From NCBI RefSeq assembly GCF_010646885.2, contig NZ_CP050700.1, positions 1,433,501-1,497,500 of the forward strand: 64,000 nt of DNA, given 5' to 3'. A program made the position numbers and the translations under genes. Source of the DNA: Desulfopila sp. IMCC35008. Its GTDB lineage: Bacteria > Desulfobacterota > Desulfobulbia > Desulfobulbales > Desulfocapsaceae. Numbering within the stretch: the stretch's first letter is position 1; each line of letters starts with the position of its first letter. Under the pieces are notes generated by a model that saw only the letters and a list, made by a program, of their open reading frames with translations, was not told the DNA's origin and made no database searches. Positions 37,402-45,789 of this stretch are shown piece after piece.

Positions 37402-37853
37402 ACAGGGAAGTCAATACTGAACTTATCAGCGGCATTATCGGCTTGCTCCTGACGTCTGTTTTTTTCTTCGGCCTGGAAGACATTTCCTGGATGAGTATCG
37501 TCTTCCCCAAAACGGTAGTCTACATTCTGTTTCTCATTTCCGCGGCTCTGATTGTTCTGGGATTTGTCAAGCCTACCCGGAGCCAGATCTTCAGTGTTGG
37601 TTCCAACGCCAGATGGATCGTGACCGGCATCCTGTTTTTCGGCTGGGTATTCTGTATGCCTGTTCTGGGATTTTTTGTCAGCACCGTGATTTTTATGACC
37701 ATCATTGTTGGTTACCTGGCAAGGGCAAGAACGCAGCTTACTGTAAAAAAATTTATGGTCTGGATTCCCGTCGTGATTGTTGAGGTGACTTTTTTTTATC
37801 TCATCTTCACCAAGATACTATACGTGCCATTGCCGACAGGGATGTTTTTCTAG
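37398..37853 (+). CDS. tctB: Tripartite tricarboxylate transporter small membrane subunit TctB
   Basis: A 151-residue protein with four predicted membrane helices (about 8-26, 37-56, 75-110 and 122-145), the accessory subunit of TctA. Its ATG overlaps the tctA stop (ATGA at 37398), so I reject the upstream frame opening at 37341. AAGGAGATGCTCA is the ribosome site. Confidence 0.9.
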   Translation: MNREVNTELISGIIGLLLTSVFFFGLEDISWMSIVFPKTVVYILFLISAALIVLGFVKPTRSQIFSVGSNARWIVTGILFFGWVFCMPVLGFFVSTVIFMTIIVGYLARARTQLTVKKFMVWIPVVIVEVTFFYLIFTKILYVPLPTGMFF

Positions 37854-37954
37854 TTGTTTGAAAGATTCCTATCAATAAAATAGTGCCGCTTGTCGGTTCG
37901 ACAGGCAAGTTGAAGAGGTGTGATAAATTTTTGCGGTAAATAAACCCAAAAAAA

Positions 37955-37991
37955 GGATCTCCGCCGTCAGCACCAAAACAGCGGAGAGTCC
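37955..37991 (+). terminator. Hairpin between tctB and the D-tartrate dehydratase gene
   Basis: A stem of seven perfect pairs (TCTCCGC/GCGGAGA), a one-base bulge and three more pairs (GGA/TCC), with a 16-base loop and no T-tract. It lies in the 168-base gap and may cause partial termination or mRNA processing between transporter and enzyme genes. Confidence 0.4.
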
Positions 37992-38021
37992 ATTACACTA
38001 AGATTTAACAGTTATTTTCAT

Positions 38022-39185
38022 ATGAAAATCATCGATATTCGTGAAGTTACAAAACCTATCGCATCGCCGATTCGCAATGCGTTCATAGATTTTTCCAAGA
38101 TGACGCTCAGTCTGGTGGCTGTGGTAACCGACGTTTTTCGTGATGGTCACCCGGTGGTTGGCTTCGGTTTTAATTCGAATGGCCGATATGGGCAGGGTGC
38201 GCTTATACGGGAGCGATTTCGCTCAAGACTGCTTGAGGCCGCCCCCGAAACACTGTTGGATCCTGATCGGAATAATCTGGACCCACACCGTATCTGGGAC
38301 TGCATGATGACAAACGAAAAACCCGGAGGGCATGGGGAGCGTTCAGTCGCTGTTGGCACTATCGATATGGCTATCTGGGATGTGGTCGCAAAGATAGAAG
38401 AAAAGCCCCTGTTTCAGCTGCTGGCCGAGCGTTATGGCTCTGGTCAGGCGCAACCAAAGGTCTTTGTGTATGCGGCAGGAGGATACTATTATCCAGGAAA
38501 GGATAACCGCCAACTCCAGGATGAAATGCGGAGCTATATTGATCGAGGCTATACCGTCGTCAAGCTCAAGATAGGGGGGGCATCTCTTGCAGAAGATATT
38601 AGTCGCATCGAAGACGTTCTAAAAGTTCTTGGGCCTGGTCAACAGCTCGCTGTGGATGCCAATGGTCGCTTTGATCTGCAAACGGCCATTGCCTACGCTA
38701 GAGCACTCTCAAACTATGACCTTTTCTGGTACGAAGAAGCAGGTGATCCACTCGACTTTGAACTCCAAGCGGAGCTTTCTAACCATTACGCTGGGAGTAT
38801 GGCGACGGGTGAAAACCTTTTTTCGATGCAGGATGCTCGCAATCTCATCAGGTATGGCGGTATGCGGCCTGATCGTGACTGGTTGCAGTTTGATTGTGCT
38901 TTAAGTTATGGGCTTGTCGAATACCTGAGAACTTTAGAGATGCTTCAGGGCTATAATTGGTCGTGGCAGCGCTGTATCCCCCACGGCGGTCACCAGATGT
39001 CGCTTAATATCGCCGCCGGCCTCGGGCTGGGCGGTAATGAATCATACCCGGATCTCTTTCAGCCCTACGGTGGGTTTCCAGATGGGGTTGCAGTTGTTGA
39101 TGGTCATATCTCCCTGCCGGAACTTCCCGGGATAGGGTTTGAGGGAAAAACGGATCTCTACAGGGAGATGAGCTCTCTTACCTGA
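38022..39185 (+). CDS. tarD: D-tartrate dehydratase, enolase superfamily
   Basis: Mg2+-dependent dehydratase converting D-tartrate to oxaloacetate (387 residues). The enolase-superfamily residues fall at K183 (VVKLKIGG), D212 (VDANGRFD), E238 (WYEE), E264 (ATGEN) and H321 (IPHGGHQ). Each is one position before the catalytic set I recall for Bradyrhizobium TarD (K184, D213, E239, E265, H322). The block HGGHQMSLNIAAGLGLGG also fits that enzyme. It lies among the tartrate genes, supporting the assignment. Confidence 0.9.
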   Translation: MKIIDIREVTKPIASPIRNAFIDFSKMTLSLVAVVTDVFRDGHPVVGFGFNSNGRYGQGALIRERFRSRLLEAAPETLLDPDRNNLDPHRIWDCMMTNEKPGGHGERSVAVGTIDMAIWDVVAKIEEKPLFQLLAERYGSGQAQPKVFVYAAGGYYYPGKDNRQLQDEMRSYIDRGYTVVKLKIGGASLAEDISRIEDVLKVLGPGQQLAVDANGRFDLQTAIAYARALSNYDLFWYEEAGDPLDFELQAELSNHYAGSMATGENLFSMQDARNLIRYGGMRPDRDWLQFDCALSYGLVEYLRTLEMLQGYNWSWQRCIPHGGHQMSLNIAAGLGLGGNESYPDLFQPYGGFPDGVAVVDGHISLPELPGIGFEGKTDLYREMSSLT

Positions 39186-39235
39186 AAAGGCGGATGAGAT
39201 GCAAAAATATCAAAAAAGGTCGTAAGGAGTAAGTA

Positions 39236-40135
39236 ATGCAACATGATCAAGCGGTAAAAACCATGACTGATATCATGGCCAAATTTACCAACTATATAGG
39301 AAAGCACCTCCCTGATGATATTATGAACAAACTCAGTGAGCTCCGCTCTCAGGAAGACACCACGCTTGCCAAAGTAGTCTATGATTCGATGTTTGAAAAT
39401 CTTGCCAAGGCTGACGAGTTAGACCGCCCCTGCTGCCAGGATACCGGCGTTATACAGTATTTCATCAAGGCCGGTGCCAACTTTCCTCTCCTCTCTGATA
39501 TCAGACCCATTCTTGATGAGGCGGTACAGAGAGCAACCCGTGAGGCACCGCTTAGACACAACGCGGTTGAGATTTTTGTGGAAAAGAATACCGGCAACAA
39601 TACCGGCGATCGCATTCCCTGGATTGACTGGGAAATTGTGCCAAATTACTCAGGAATTACCCTGGAAGTGTATATGGCGGGTGGCGGCTGCAGCCTACCC
39701 GGTCAAGGCAAGACACTGATGCCTGCAGCCGGTTATGAAGGTGTGACCGAGTTCGTCTTCGATGTCATGACTTCTTACGGGGTCAACGCCTGTCCTCCAC
39801 TGCTTGTGGGGATCGGCATCGGTGGCTCTATTGAGGTCGCCGCAAACCTCTCGAAAAAAGCAATTTTTCGTCCTATTGGCTCACGCAGCAGTGACGAAAA
39901 AGGAGCTAAAATGGAACTGCTCATTGAAAAAGGGCTCAACGAAATCGGCATTGGCCCCCAAGGGCTGTCAGGCAACAACTCCGTCATGGGAGTTCATATC
40001 GAAAAGGCCGCACGTCACCCGTCAACGATAAGCGTGGCTGTTTCTGTCGGTTGCTGGGCACATCGCCGTGGGACAATTCATATTAGTGAGGATATGAGCT
40101 ATGAAATTCTTTCCCACAAGGGGGTAACACTGTGA
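39236..40135 (+). CDS. ttdA: L(+)-tartrate dehydratase alpha subunit
   Basis: Iron-sulfur dehydratase subunit (299 residues; E. coli TtdA 303) forming oxaloacetate from L-tartrate. The three cluster cysteines are in [19 protein letters not shown] and VGCWAHRRG. Other TtdA blocks are [29 protein letters not shown] and [20 protein letters not shown]. Close similarity to TtdA over its whole length favours tartrate over fumarate. Overlaps ttdB by 4 bases. AAGGAGTAAGTA precedes the ATG. Confidence 0.93.
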   Translation: MQHDQAVKTMTDIMAKFTNYIGKHLPDDIMNKLSELRSQEDTTLAKVVYDSMFENLAKADELDRPCCQDTGVIQYFIKAGANFPLLSDIRPILDEAVQRATREAPLRHNAVEIFVEKNTGNNTGDRIPWIDWEIVPNYSGITLEVYMAGGGCSLPGQGKTLMPAAGYEGVTEFVFDVMTSYGVNACPPLLVGIGIGGSIEVAANLSKKAIFRPIGSRSSDEKGAKMELLIEKGLNEIGIGPQGLSGNNSVMGVHIEKAARHPSTISVAVSVGCWAHRRGTIHISEDMSYEILSHKGVTL

Positions 40136-40737
40136 AAAAAAATCTTCAAACACCATTGAAAAGTGAAGATGTAGAACAGTTGTCCATCGGTGATATTGTT
40201 TTCCTTGACGGCTATCTCATAACCTGCCGTGATATGGCCCACCGGCGGCTCATTGATATGGGGATGCAGCTTCCTGTCGATCTTGAAGGTTTAGCGATCC
40301 TACATGCGGGACCGATTGTTGCCGAGGATGGTAACGACTATAAAATGATCTCTATTGGACCAACGACCAGCATGCGCATGGAAGTCCATGAAAAAGAATT
40401 TATCAATCAGACCGGAGTAAAACTCATTGTCGGAAAAGGCGGTATGGGGCCTGAAACGGTGGAAGGCTGCGCTGAATATAAGGCCGTCCATGCCGTTTTT
40501 CCAGGCGGATGTGCTGTTCTTGCGGCAAGTAAAGTGGAAAAAATTGAAAAGGTGGAATGGAAGGATTTAGGCATGCCCGAGGCATTGTGGGTCTGCAAGG
40601 TGAAAAATTTCGGTCCGCTCATCATCTCAATCGACACCCATGGCAACAATCTTTTTGATAAAAACAAGGCGGAGTTTAATCGAATAAAAAGCCCTGTCGT
40701 TGAAGAAATCTGTAAATATATTAAATTTATAAAATAA
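40132..40737 (+). CDS. ttdB: L(+)-tartrate dehydratase beta subunit
   Basis: Partner of TtdA, exactly the length of E. coli TtdB (201 residues). Blocks are [61 protein letters not shown] and [15 protein letters not shown]. The start is GTG at 40132 overlapping the ttdA stop, consistent with equimolar coupled translation. Confidence 0.94.
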   Translation: MKKNLQTPLKSEDVEQLSIGDIVFLDGYLITCRDMAHRRLIDMGMQLPVDLEGLAILHAGPIVAEDGNDYKMISIGPTTSMRMEVHEKEFINQTGVKLIVGKGGMGPETVEGCAEYKAVHAVFPGGCAVLAASKVEKIEKVEWKDLGMPEALWVCKVKNFGPLIISIDTHGNNLFDKNKAEFNRIKSPVVEEICKYIKFIK

Positions 40738-40858
40738 TTATCATGTTTTGGATACAACCAGCTGCTTTTGCTTTTTGATACCAGATCACGTGTCATTTTT
40801 CTGGTTCTTCAATGTCTTGCGGAGTTCCTTTTTTTGCTAAAATCTACTGTTAGCAACC

Positions 40859-41605
40859 ATGATTTTCTTTCAGCAGCCACTTTTGCTTTGTGTCGTATGT
40901 GTGTTTGGCGCTGCAGTCCACGGTACATTGGGAATCGGTTTTCCGATGATCGCCACTCCGCTCCTTGCCATGGTCACGGATGTACGAACTGCCGTCCTGA
41001 TTCTGGTGCTTCCAACAGTTACCTTGAACCTCGTTAACGTTGTTCAAGGTGGGGGATGGGGGAAAAGTATTGCTAAATACTGGCCGCTGGCCGTATACGG
41101 AGTCATTGGCTCTTATCTTGGAACCAGGCTGTTGATATTGGTTCCCCCAGAAACTTTCCGGCCACTGCTAGCAGGGGCAATCCTTTTGTATCTTAATGCT
41201 GAACACCTGGGTGTTGGTTTTTCCTGGGTGAACTCTCATCCTCGAATCGGTATGATTGTTTTTGGGATGGGCGCAGGTTTACTTGGTGGCATGGTGAACG
41301 TTATGCTGCCCGCCCTCGTTATTTTTGCTCTTGAGATGGAACTGGAAAAAGTCGTTACGATCCAGGTTTTTAATCTTTGTTTCCTGTTTGGCAAGCTTAC
41401 CCAGGGGCTTGTGTTTTTCCAGGCAGGTTTTTTTACTGTTGAGGTGTTGAAAATCTCTCTCCTACTGGTAATTCTCTCTGTCATTGTGTCACCGCTAGCG
41501 ATGTCCTTCAGACACAGAATTAATGAGGCTCTTTATAAGCGCTGGCTACGGTATCTCCTTGTGGGGATGTCTGTCATCCTGGTTGGGCAGTATGTCTTGT
41601 CCTGA
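40859..41605 (+). CDS. TSUP-family permease (TauE/SafE-like)
   Basis: A 248-residue membrane protein with about eight hydrophobic helices and the two TSUP motifs: FGAAVHGTLGIGFPMIATPLLAM near the start (in part) and MGAGLLGGMVNVMLPALVIFALEME in the second half (in part). TSUP proteins move sulfite, sulfoacetate, other organic anions or amino acids. The gene follows the tartrate operon after 121 bases on the same strand and could export a product or import a related acid. The ribosome site is weak. Substrate not assigned. Confidence 0.82.
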   Translation: MIFFQQPLLLCVVCVFGAAVHGTLGIGFPMIATPLLAMVTDVRTAVLILVLPTVTLNLVNVVQGGGWGKSIAKYWPLAVYGVIGSYLGTRLLILVPPETFRPLLAGAILLYLNAEHLGVGFSWVNSHPRIGMIVFGMGAGLLGGMVNVMLPALVIFALEMELEKVVTIQVFNLCFLFGKLTQGLVFFQAGFFTVEVLKISLLLVILSVIVSPLAMSFRHRINEALYKRWLRYLLVGMSVILVGQYVLS

Positions 41606-42124
41606 TTTGACCCCTTTGAGCTGTCGGTATCAACAATTCCTTAGATGCTGGAACCATTACATCTGCAGGTGCAACGCTGTAAAAGGCCCAACATATTTTA
41701 TGGTTCGATGGGTGTGATGTCGGCATAGAGCTTGGACGGGAGGTGGTCCCATTTTTCGAACACTCAGCATCAGATTTAAGTTGATATTGCCAGCTATAGT
41801 CTCCCCATTTACCGGTCTGCTCCCTGTTTAACGTGCCTACTGTATATACGCATTTCTGCTATTACCAAATCCCAACAATAAAAGAAGAAACAAGGTTGTT
41901 ACGTATACAAAATGGCAATGTTAACCATTTCAGCAAATCTAAAAGTTTACACTAACTTCCTATCTAGAAAATTGCGATTCTTCAGAAGCCCAACAATAAG
42001 AACGCAGTCTGAAATTAGAGCTTCTCCATGAGCTAGTCGACCTCTCTCGTCGCCCGATCTTGTCTTGAGGTATAATTCAATCATGGCACTTACGCCAGAA
42101 ACCATCAACCACAGGAGGTGTACA
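41606..42124. other. Intergenic region before the recombinase
   Basis: About 520 bases without a supported gene. A TATAAT at 42071-42076 and a strong AGGAGG just before 42125 form the likely start region of the recombinase gene. No complete attachment site is recognised. Confidence 0.45.
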
Positions 42125-42962
42125 ATGAAAGTTTCCCAAGCAGTCGATTTTCATCTTCGGTATCACCGGGCAAATTCGAAAAAAAAATACCATCAAGACA
42201 TATGAGTTTGTCCTGCATCGATTTACAATGAGGTTCGGCATACGTGATCTAGCGAGTATATCACAGGAAGAGGTTCTCAACTTTTTGCTCTCTTTGACGA
42301 AGAACAACAAGCAGTCGACAAAACGAAACCGTTACTCCGTTCTGGCATCTTTCTACAATTTTACTATCAATACTGGCTATTCTGCTCTGTCAAATCCCTG
42401 CAATACTACTATTATCAAAAAAGTTTTTAGGCGACCACAAGCAACACAGTGGAATATCGTCGACAAAGAAACTGTAGATGAAATAATCTTAAGAACTACG
42501 AATGCACGAAATCGGCTCATGCTGGAATTAATGGCTAGAGGTGGTATGCGAGTAGGCGAAGTCCTCAGCTTAACACCAGCTGATATTCAGGAACGTAGCC
42601 TATCTATTCAGAGTCCTAAAAGTGGCCGCATCGGGGAGACTGTTTATGTCCCACGAAAAATAATGGTAAGGTTAACCAGCTATGTTAAATCCAAGAATAT
42701 CGATAGCAGAGAACGGATTTTTCCAATTTCCTATGTTGCTGCTTGGTCGATGGTGAAAAAAGCTGGAAACATGGTCAACATAGCATTGCGGCCTCATGAT
42801 CTCCGGCGTCATGCAGCCACCTATGCCTCCAGATCTGGTACACCAATAGAAATCGTCAGAAAAGTCATCCTGCGACACGCGGATCTCTCAACAACTCAAC
42901 GGTATCTTGGGAAGGTAAATGACACTGAAGCAATCAGGTGGATTGAAACGCTTTATGGCTAA
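42125..42962 (+). CDS. Tyrosine recombinase with a frameshift in a run of nine A
   Basis: AGGAGG precedes ATG 42125, which opens MKVSQAVDFHLRYHRANSKK and then stops at 42204. The second frame, open from just after the A run, encodes the rest (EFVLHRFTMRFG onward). If the A9 run near 42179-42187 is read as A8, a continuous 278-residue recombinase results. It has an N-terminal SAM-like core-binding domain (about 1-90) and the catalytic set Arg (ARGGMRVGE), His-x-x-Arg (PHDLRRHA), His (LRHADLS) and Tyr (TQRYLGK). All catalytic residues are intact. Slippage during transcription, a sequencing error or recent inactivation could each explain the shift. Confidence 0.8.
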
Positions 42963-43082
42963 CTTTCCCGTTAACGGGCGTGGATTGCTCCTCGCCCGTT
43001 ATTGGCAACCGTTGAAAGCATGAATACTGAAAGGATCAATGATAATCTTTGGTTATCTCTGTTTTGCAGTTGCTCCATTTCT
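42935..43082. repeat. Direct repeat, left copy (recombinase 3' end)
   Basis: Begins CAGGTGGATTGAAACG in the last recombinase codons and ends TTGCTCCATTTCT. A second, roughly 80% similar copy is at 44928-45082. The left copy contains the palindrome CCCGTTAACGGG (42967-42978) and an 8-bp inverted repeat AACGGGCG/CGCCCGTT (42973-43000) that the right copy has partly lost. Confidence 0.85.
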
Positions 43083-43187
43083 TCTTCCTAATGATATTTT
43101 AAGCTGTTTTTGGGCAGCGTGGAGTGCGGCATTCTGCCTCTCCAACTCGATTTGCCGGACCTGAAGATCGCGGATCAGCACTTGTTC
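43056..43187 (-). pseudogene. Remnant of a PAS/histidine-kinase N-terminus
   Basis: On the minus strand the frame reads EQVLIRDLQVRQIELERQN and then AALHAAQKQL, very like the helix (ELQVHQIELEMQNEEL) that opens many PAS-containing sensor kinases. It ends after 30 more bases and has no domains. It overlaps the 3' end of the antiporter gene by 13 bases and lies within the left direct repeat. Confidence 0.5.
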
Positions 43188-44530
43188 GCCTGGTGTTCGG
43201 GCGGTGCTGTTTCTGTTGCTTTTACATCTCTTCTTAGGAGGTGTTTTCGTAGACCTGAGGGGCGTCGCCAAAATTTGTGCATGGTAGGCTTAACACTGAT
43301 CCCATGCACCAGTATGGAAAGCGTCACCACAATCAGTGTCAGGTGGATCAATTCTATAGCCAGTTCTTCTTGCAATCCATGCTGGATGGCATACATCAGG
43401 TAATAGAACGAACCGATACCGCGTACTCCGAACCAGCCGACCAAACCGCGAATACGCCACGTTGTGCGGGTGCCGATCAGGCCTATCATTACGCTTAGAG
43501 GGCGTGCAACGGTGAATATGAAGAGAGCAAGACCTACGGCACGCCAACTCCACGAATTGACAAAGAGCATGCCACCGATGAGCAGGATCAAAACGAGTTC
43601 CGACAACCTCTCAAGATGCTCTTTGAAAACCAGAGAGGCTACACTGACTTGCTGTTGTGAAAGACCTTCCGGCGGCTCAGCAGACTGAGGCTGCAGCGGA
43701 ATTTCCGAGGCGGTCCCGCCAAGTTTGAGCTCGGTGTGGCGTAAAGCCACGGCGGCAAAGAATACGGCGAGAAAGCCCCAGGCGTTGAGCCACAGGCTTA
43801 GGCCGTACACCGCCCCAATCAACCCCAAACCCAAAAAGTCATTCAGTAAATCCGGATTTTGGCGATTGCCTCGCAGGCGTGTCGCTAAATGGGCTAGCGC
43901 CCAACCAGTAACGACGCCGATAGTGATACCCGCAGCAGTCGCCCACAACACGTCTACCACGATCCATCGTTGTCCGAAATCACCTAAGTCATGCAGTCCG
44001 AGCAGACCCAGACCCAGCATAACAAAGGGAAAGGCGCTGCCGTCGTTCATTCCCGCTTCGCTTGTCAGGATAAACCGGAGACGATCATGGTCATCTGCAT
44101 GACGTATCTGCACCTCGGTTGCCAGCACTGGATCAGTTGGCGCAATGATAGCTCCGAGCAGCACTGCCGCACCCAGCGATAAGCCCAGGAGGTAATAACC
44201 AAAGCCTGCAACCAATGCGACCGTGACAGCCATGGAGAAGAAGGCCAGAAAAACCGGCCTCCGCCAGCGCCAGAAAGTGAGCGGCACCGGCATCTTTACC
44301 CCTGCGGAAAACAGGGAGATTAGCACTACCACTTCAGTTAACACTTCGAGTAGGGCAGACTGCTTAAGAGGGTTGAAATGAAAGAGGCCGAAACCTGTCG
44401 GACCTACCAGCAGCCCCACCGCCAGATAAACTATGGCCGAGGTGACCGGTAAGCGCTTGATTAGCGGCATCGTCAAACCCATGACAAGCATCAGAGCTCC
44501 TACCAGTAAAAACCATCCCGTACTATTCAT
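43175..44530 (-). CDS. Na+/H+ antiporter, CPA1 family
   Basis: A 451-residue monovalent cation:proton antiporter with about 12 membrane segments. Seen are LVGPTGFGLF, LFSAGVKMP, the ion-binding pair region GAIIAPTDPVLATEVQ, SEAGMNDGSAFPFVMLG (conserved Asn-Asp) and RGLVGWFGVRGIGSFYYL. It would extrude Na+ or K+ in exchange for H+. Its DNA is visibly richer in G and C than its surroundings, and it is boxed between two copies of a ~150 bp direct repeat. Acquisition as a unit is therefore plausible. The C-terminal tail overlaps a kinase remnant and may be non-native. Confidence 0.9.
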   Translation of the reverse strand: MNSTGWFLLVGALMLVMGLTMPLIKRLPVTSAIVYLAVGLLVGPTGFGLFHFNPLKQSALLEVLTEVVVLISLFSAGVKMPVPLTFWRWRRPVFLAFFSMAVTVALVAGFGYYLLGLSLGAAVLLGAIIAPTDPVLATEVQIRHADDHDRLRFILTSEAGMNDGSAFPFVMLGLGLLGLHDLGDFGQRWIVVDVLWATAAGITIGVVTGWALAHLATRLRGNRQNPDLLNDFLGLGLIGAVYGLSLWLNAWGFLAVFFAAVALRHTELKLGGTASEIPLQPQSAEPPEGLSQQQVSVASLVFKEHLERLSELVLILLIGGMLFVNSWSWRAVGLALFIFTVARPLSVMIGLIGTRTTWRIRGLVGWFGVRGIGSFYYLMYAIQHGLQEELAIELIHLTLIVVTLSILVHGISVKPTMHKFWRRPSGLRKHLLRRDVKATETAPPEHQANKC

Positions 44531-44900
44531 GATCGATGCTCAGCGCCTGTATAGACCCTGATTGCTTCTTGGATGTAAATCGTTTGTATGTGTGAAAAAT
44601 TTGAATCTCTGCGTGAATGTCCGGTTTTTGCATTGGCTCCTGGATTACGAGATTATTCGGATTGAGTGTCTTGGGGAACTTCGTTGTTACGGTAGCGGTC
44701 GTGTTCAGATCAATGCTTTTTTTGGATTTTCCGGCGGCCTTCTCTTTTCCTCCCTGACAAACACTATGTAACATGTATCAGGAATAAATGTAACGTTTCT
44801 GTTGCTTGCAACCCTTCTTGTTCGCCAGGAAAGTATGTGTTTCCCTCTTACGTACTCTCTATCTCCCAGATTTTCCAATACTAAAATAGCTCCACATTGA

Positions 44901-44920
44901 TCGTGCCCACTCGGGCACGA
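44901..44920. repeat. Perfect hairpin next to the recombinase remnant
   Basis: TCGTGCCC-ACTC-GGGCACGA: an 8-bp perfect stem with a four-base loop, seven bases before the right direct repeat begins. No T-tract follows, so it is not an obvious terminator. Confidence 0.6.
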
Positions 44921-44927
44921 GACTTGC

Positions 44928-45082
44928 CAGGTGGATTGAAACGCTTTATGGATAATTGTCTCGTAAATGGACGTGGATTGCTCCTCGCCCGTTATCGGCA
45001 ACAGTAGAAAGCATGAATGATGAAAGGGGCTGTGATAAAATAGATTCTTTGGTAAGCTAAACCTACAGGTTGCTCCATTTCT
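44928..45082. repeat. Direct repeat, right copy
   Basis: Partner of 42935-43082, starting and ending with the same words (CAGGTGGATTGAAACG to TTGCTCCATTTCT). It represents the 3' end of a second recombinase gene plus its downstream sequence. The two copies enclose the antiporter gene. Confidence 0.85.
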
Positions 45083-45376
45083 GCACATTCCCTAGGACAT
45101 TAGTAGGCTTAACATCACAGGAAGAAGGTAAAAACCCTATGTACGAACTGCTTTTTAACATTGCCATGTGATCTATAAGATGAGATTGCCTGAAATCTAT
45201 GGTGTTCACTTTATTCAACCAGCCTCACTTAAGAATCAGTTTAAAAATGTGAATACATAGAATCACCCCTAAGGGATGTCAGGAGTAAACCAGGATGTTA
45301 TGTCTAGGGCTAGATCAAATCGGTGTCTCTGGTGCATTATATGCACGGTGTTAATTTCAAATAAAAAAATCGGTTA

Positions 45377-45772
45377 CTACTTCGCGAGAAATTCACCATA
45401 CTTTTTGTCGCATTCGACAATATGATCTACAAGCCATCCCCGTAGAAACTGATAGAATTCCGTGACTTTTTCCCGCTCAATATTTTCACCTATCGCCTGG
45501 AATTCCAGGGCCTGCTCCTTGAGCCGTCGATGCTCGTCCTGATGGGCTTCCAGGTCGGGATAGTCAGCCTGAGCCATCGCCTGCTCCTCGTTGTCAAAGT
45601 GATACCCGGTATACTCTACCAATGCAGCTATCGCCTCTGTAATTTTACTGCCTTCACGCTTGTCCCGGACGCAGGTGTACAACACATCTATCAGCTCAAC
45701 GATTTTATGGTGTTCACGATCAAACTGTTCAACGCCGGTGTTATAGGATTCCCGCCACTGTATGATGCTCAT
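45377..45772 (-). CDS. Bacteriohemerythrin
   Basis: A 131-residue di-iron, O2-binding four-helix protein. The ligand pattern is present: His in the FDREHHKIVELI helix with its Glu, HFDNEEQAM (HxxxE), HQDEHRRL (HxxxH) and the final HIVECDKKYGEFL (HxxxxD). Such proteins buffer or sense oxygen in anaerobes. It follows 17 bases after a hemerythrin-GGDEF gene on the same strand, forming an operon-like pair. Confidence 0.93.
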   Translation of the reverse strand: MSIIQWRESYNTGVEQFDREHHKIVELIDVLYTCVRDKREGSKITEAIAALVEYTGYHFDNEEQAMAQADYPDLEAHQDEHRRLKEQALEFQAIGENIEREKVTEFYQFLRGWLVDHIVECDKKYGEFLAK

Positions 45773-45789
45773 TATTGTTCCATCCTTGT

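Larger units (their letters stand above)
44531..45376. other. Non-coding region with second recombinase-end repeat
   Basis: No intact gene. It contains the hairpin at 44901-44920 and the right copy of the direct repeat (44928-45082), which encodes the last codons of a recombinase (RWIETLYG, TAA) without the rest of the gene. Frames at 44523-44774 and 44705-45088 are not convincing. Confidence 0.5.
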
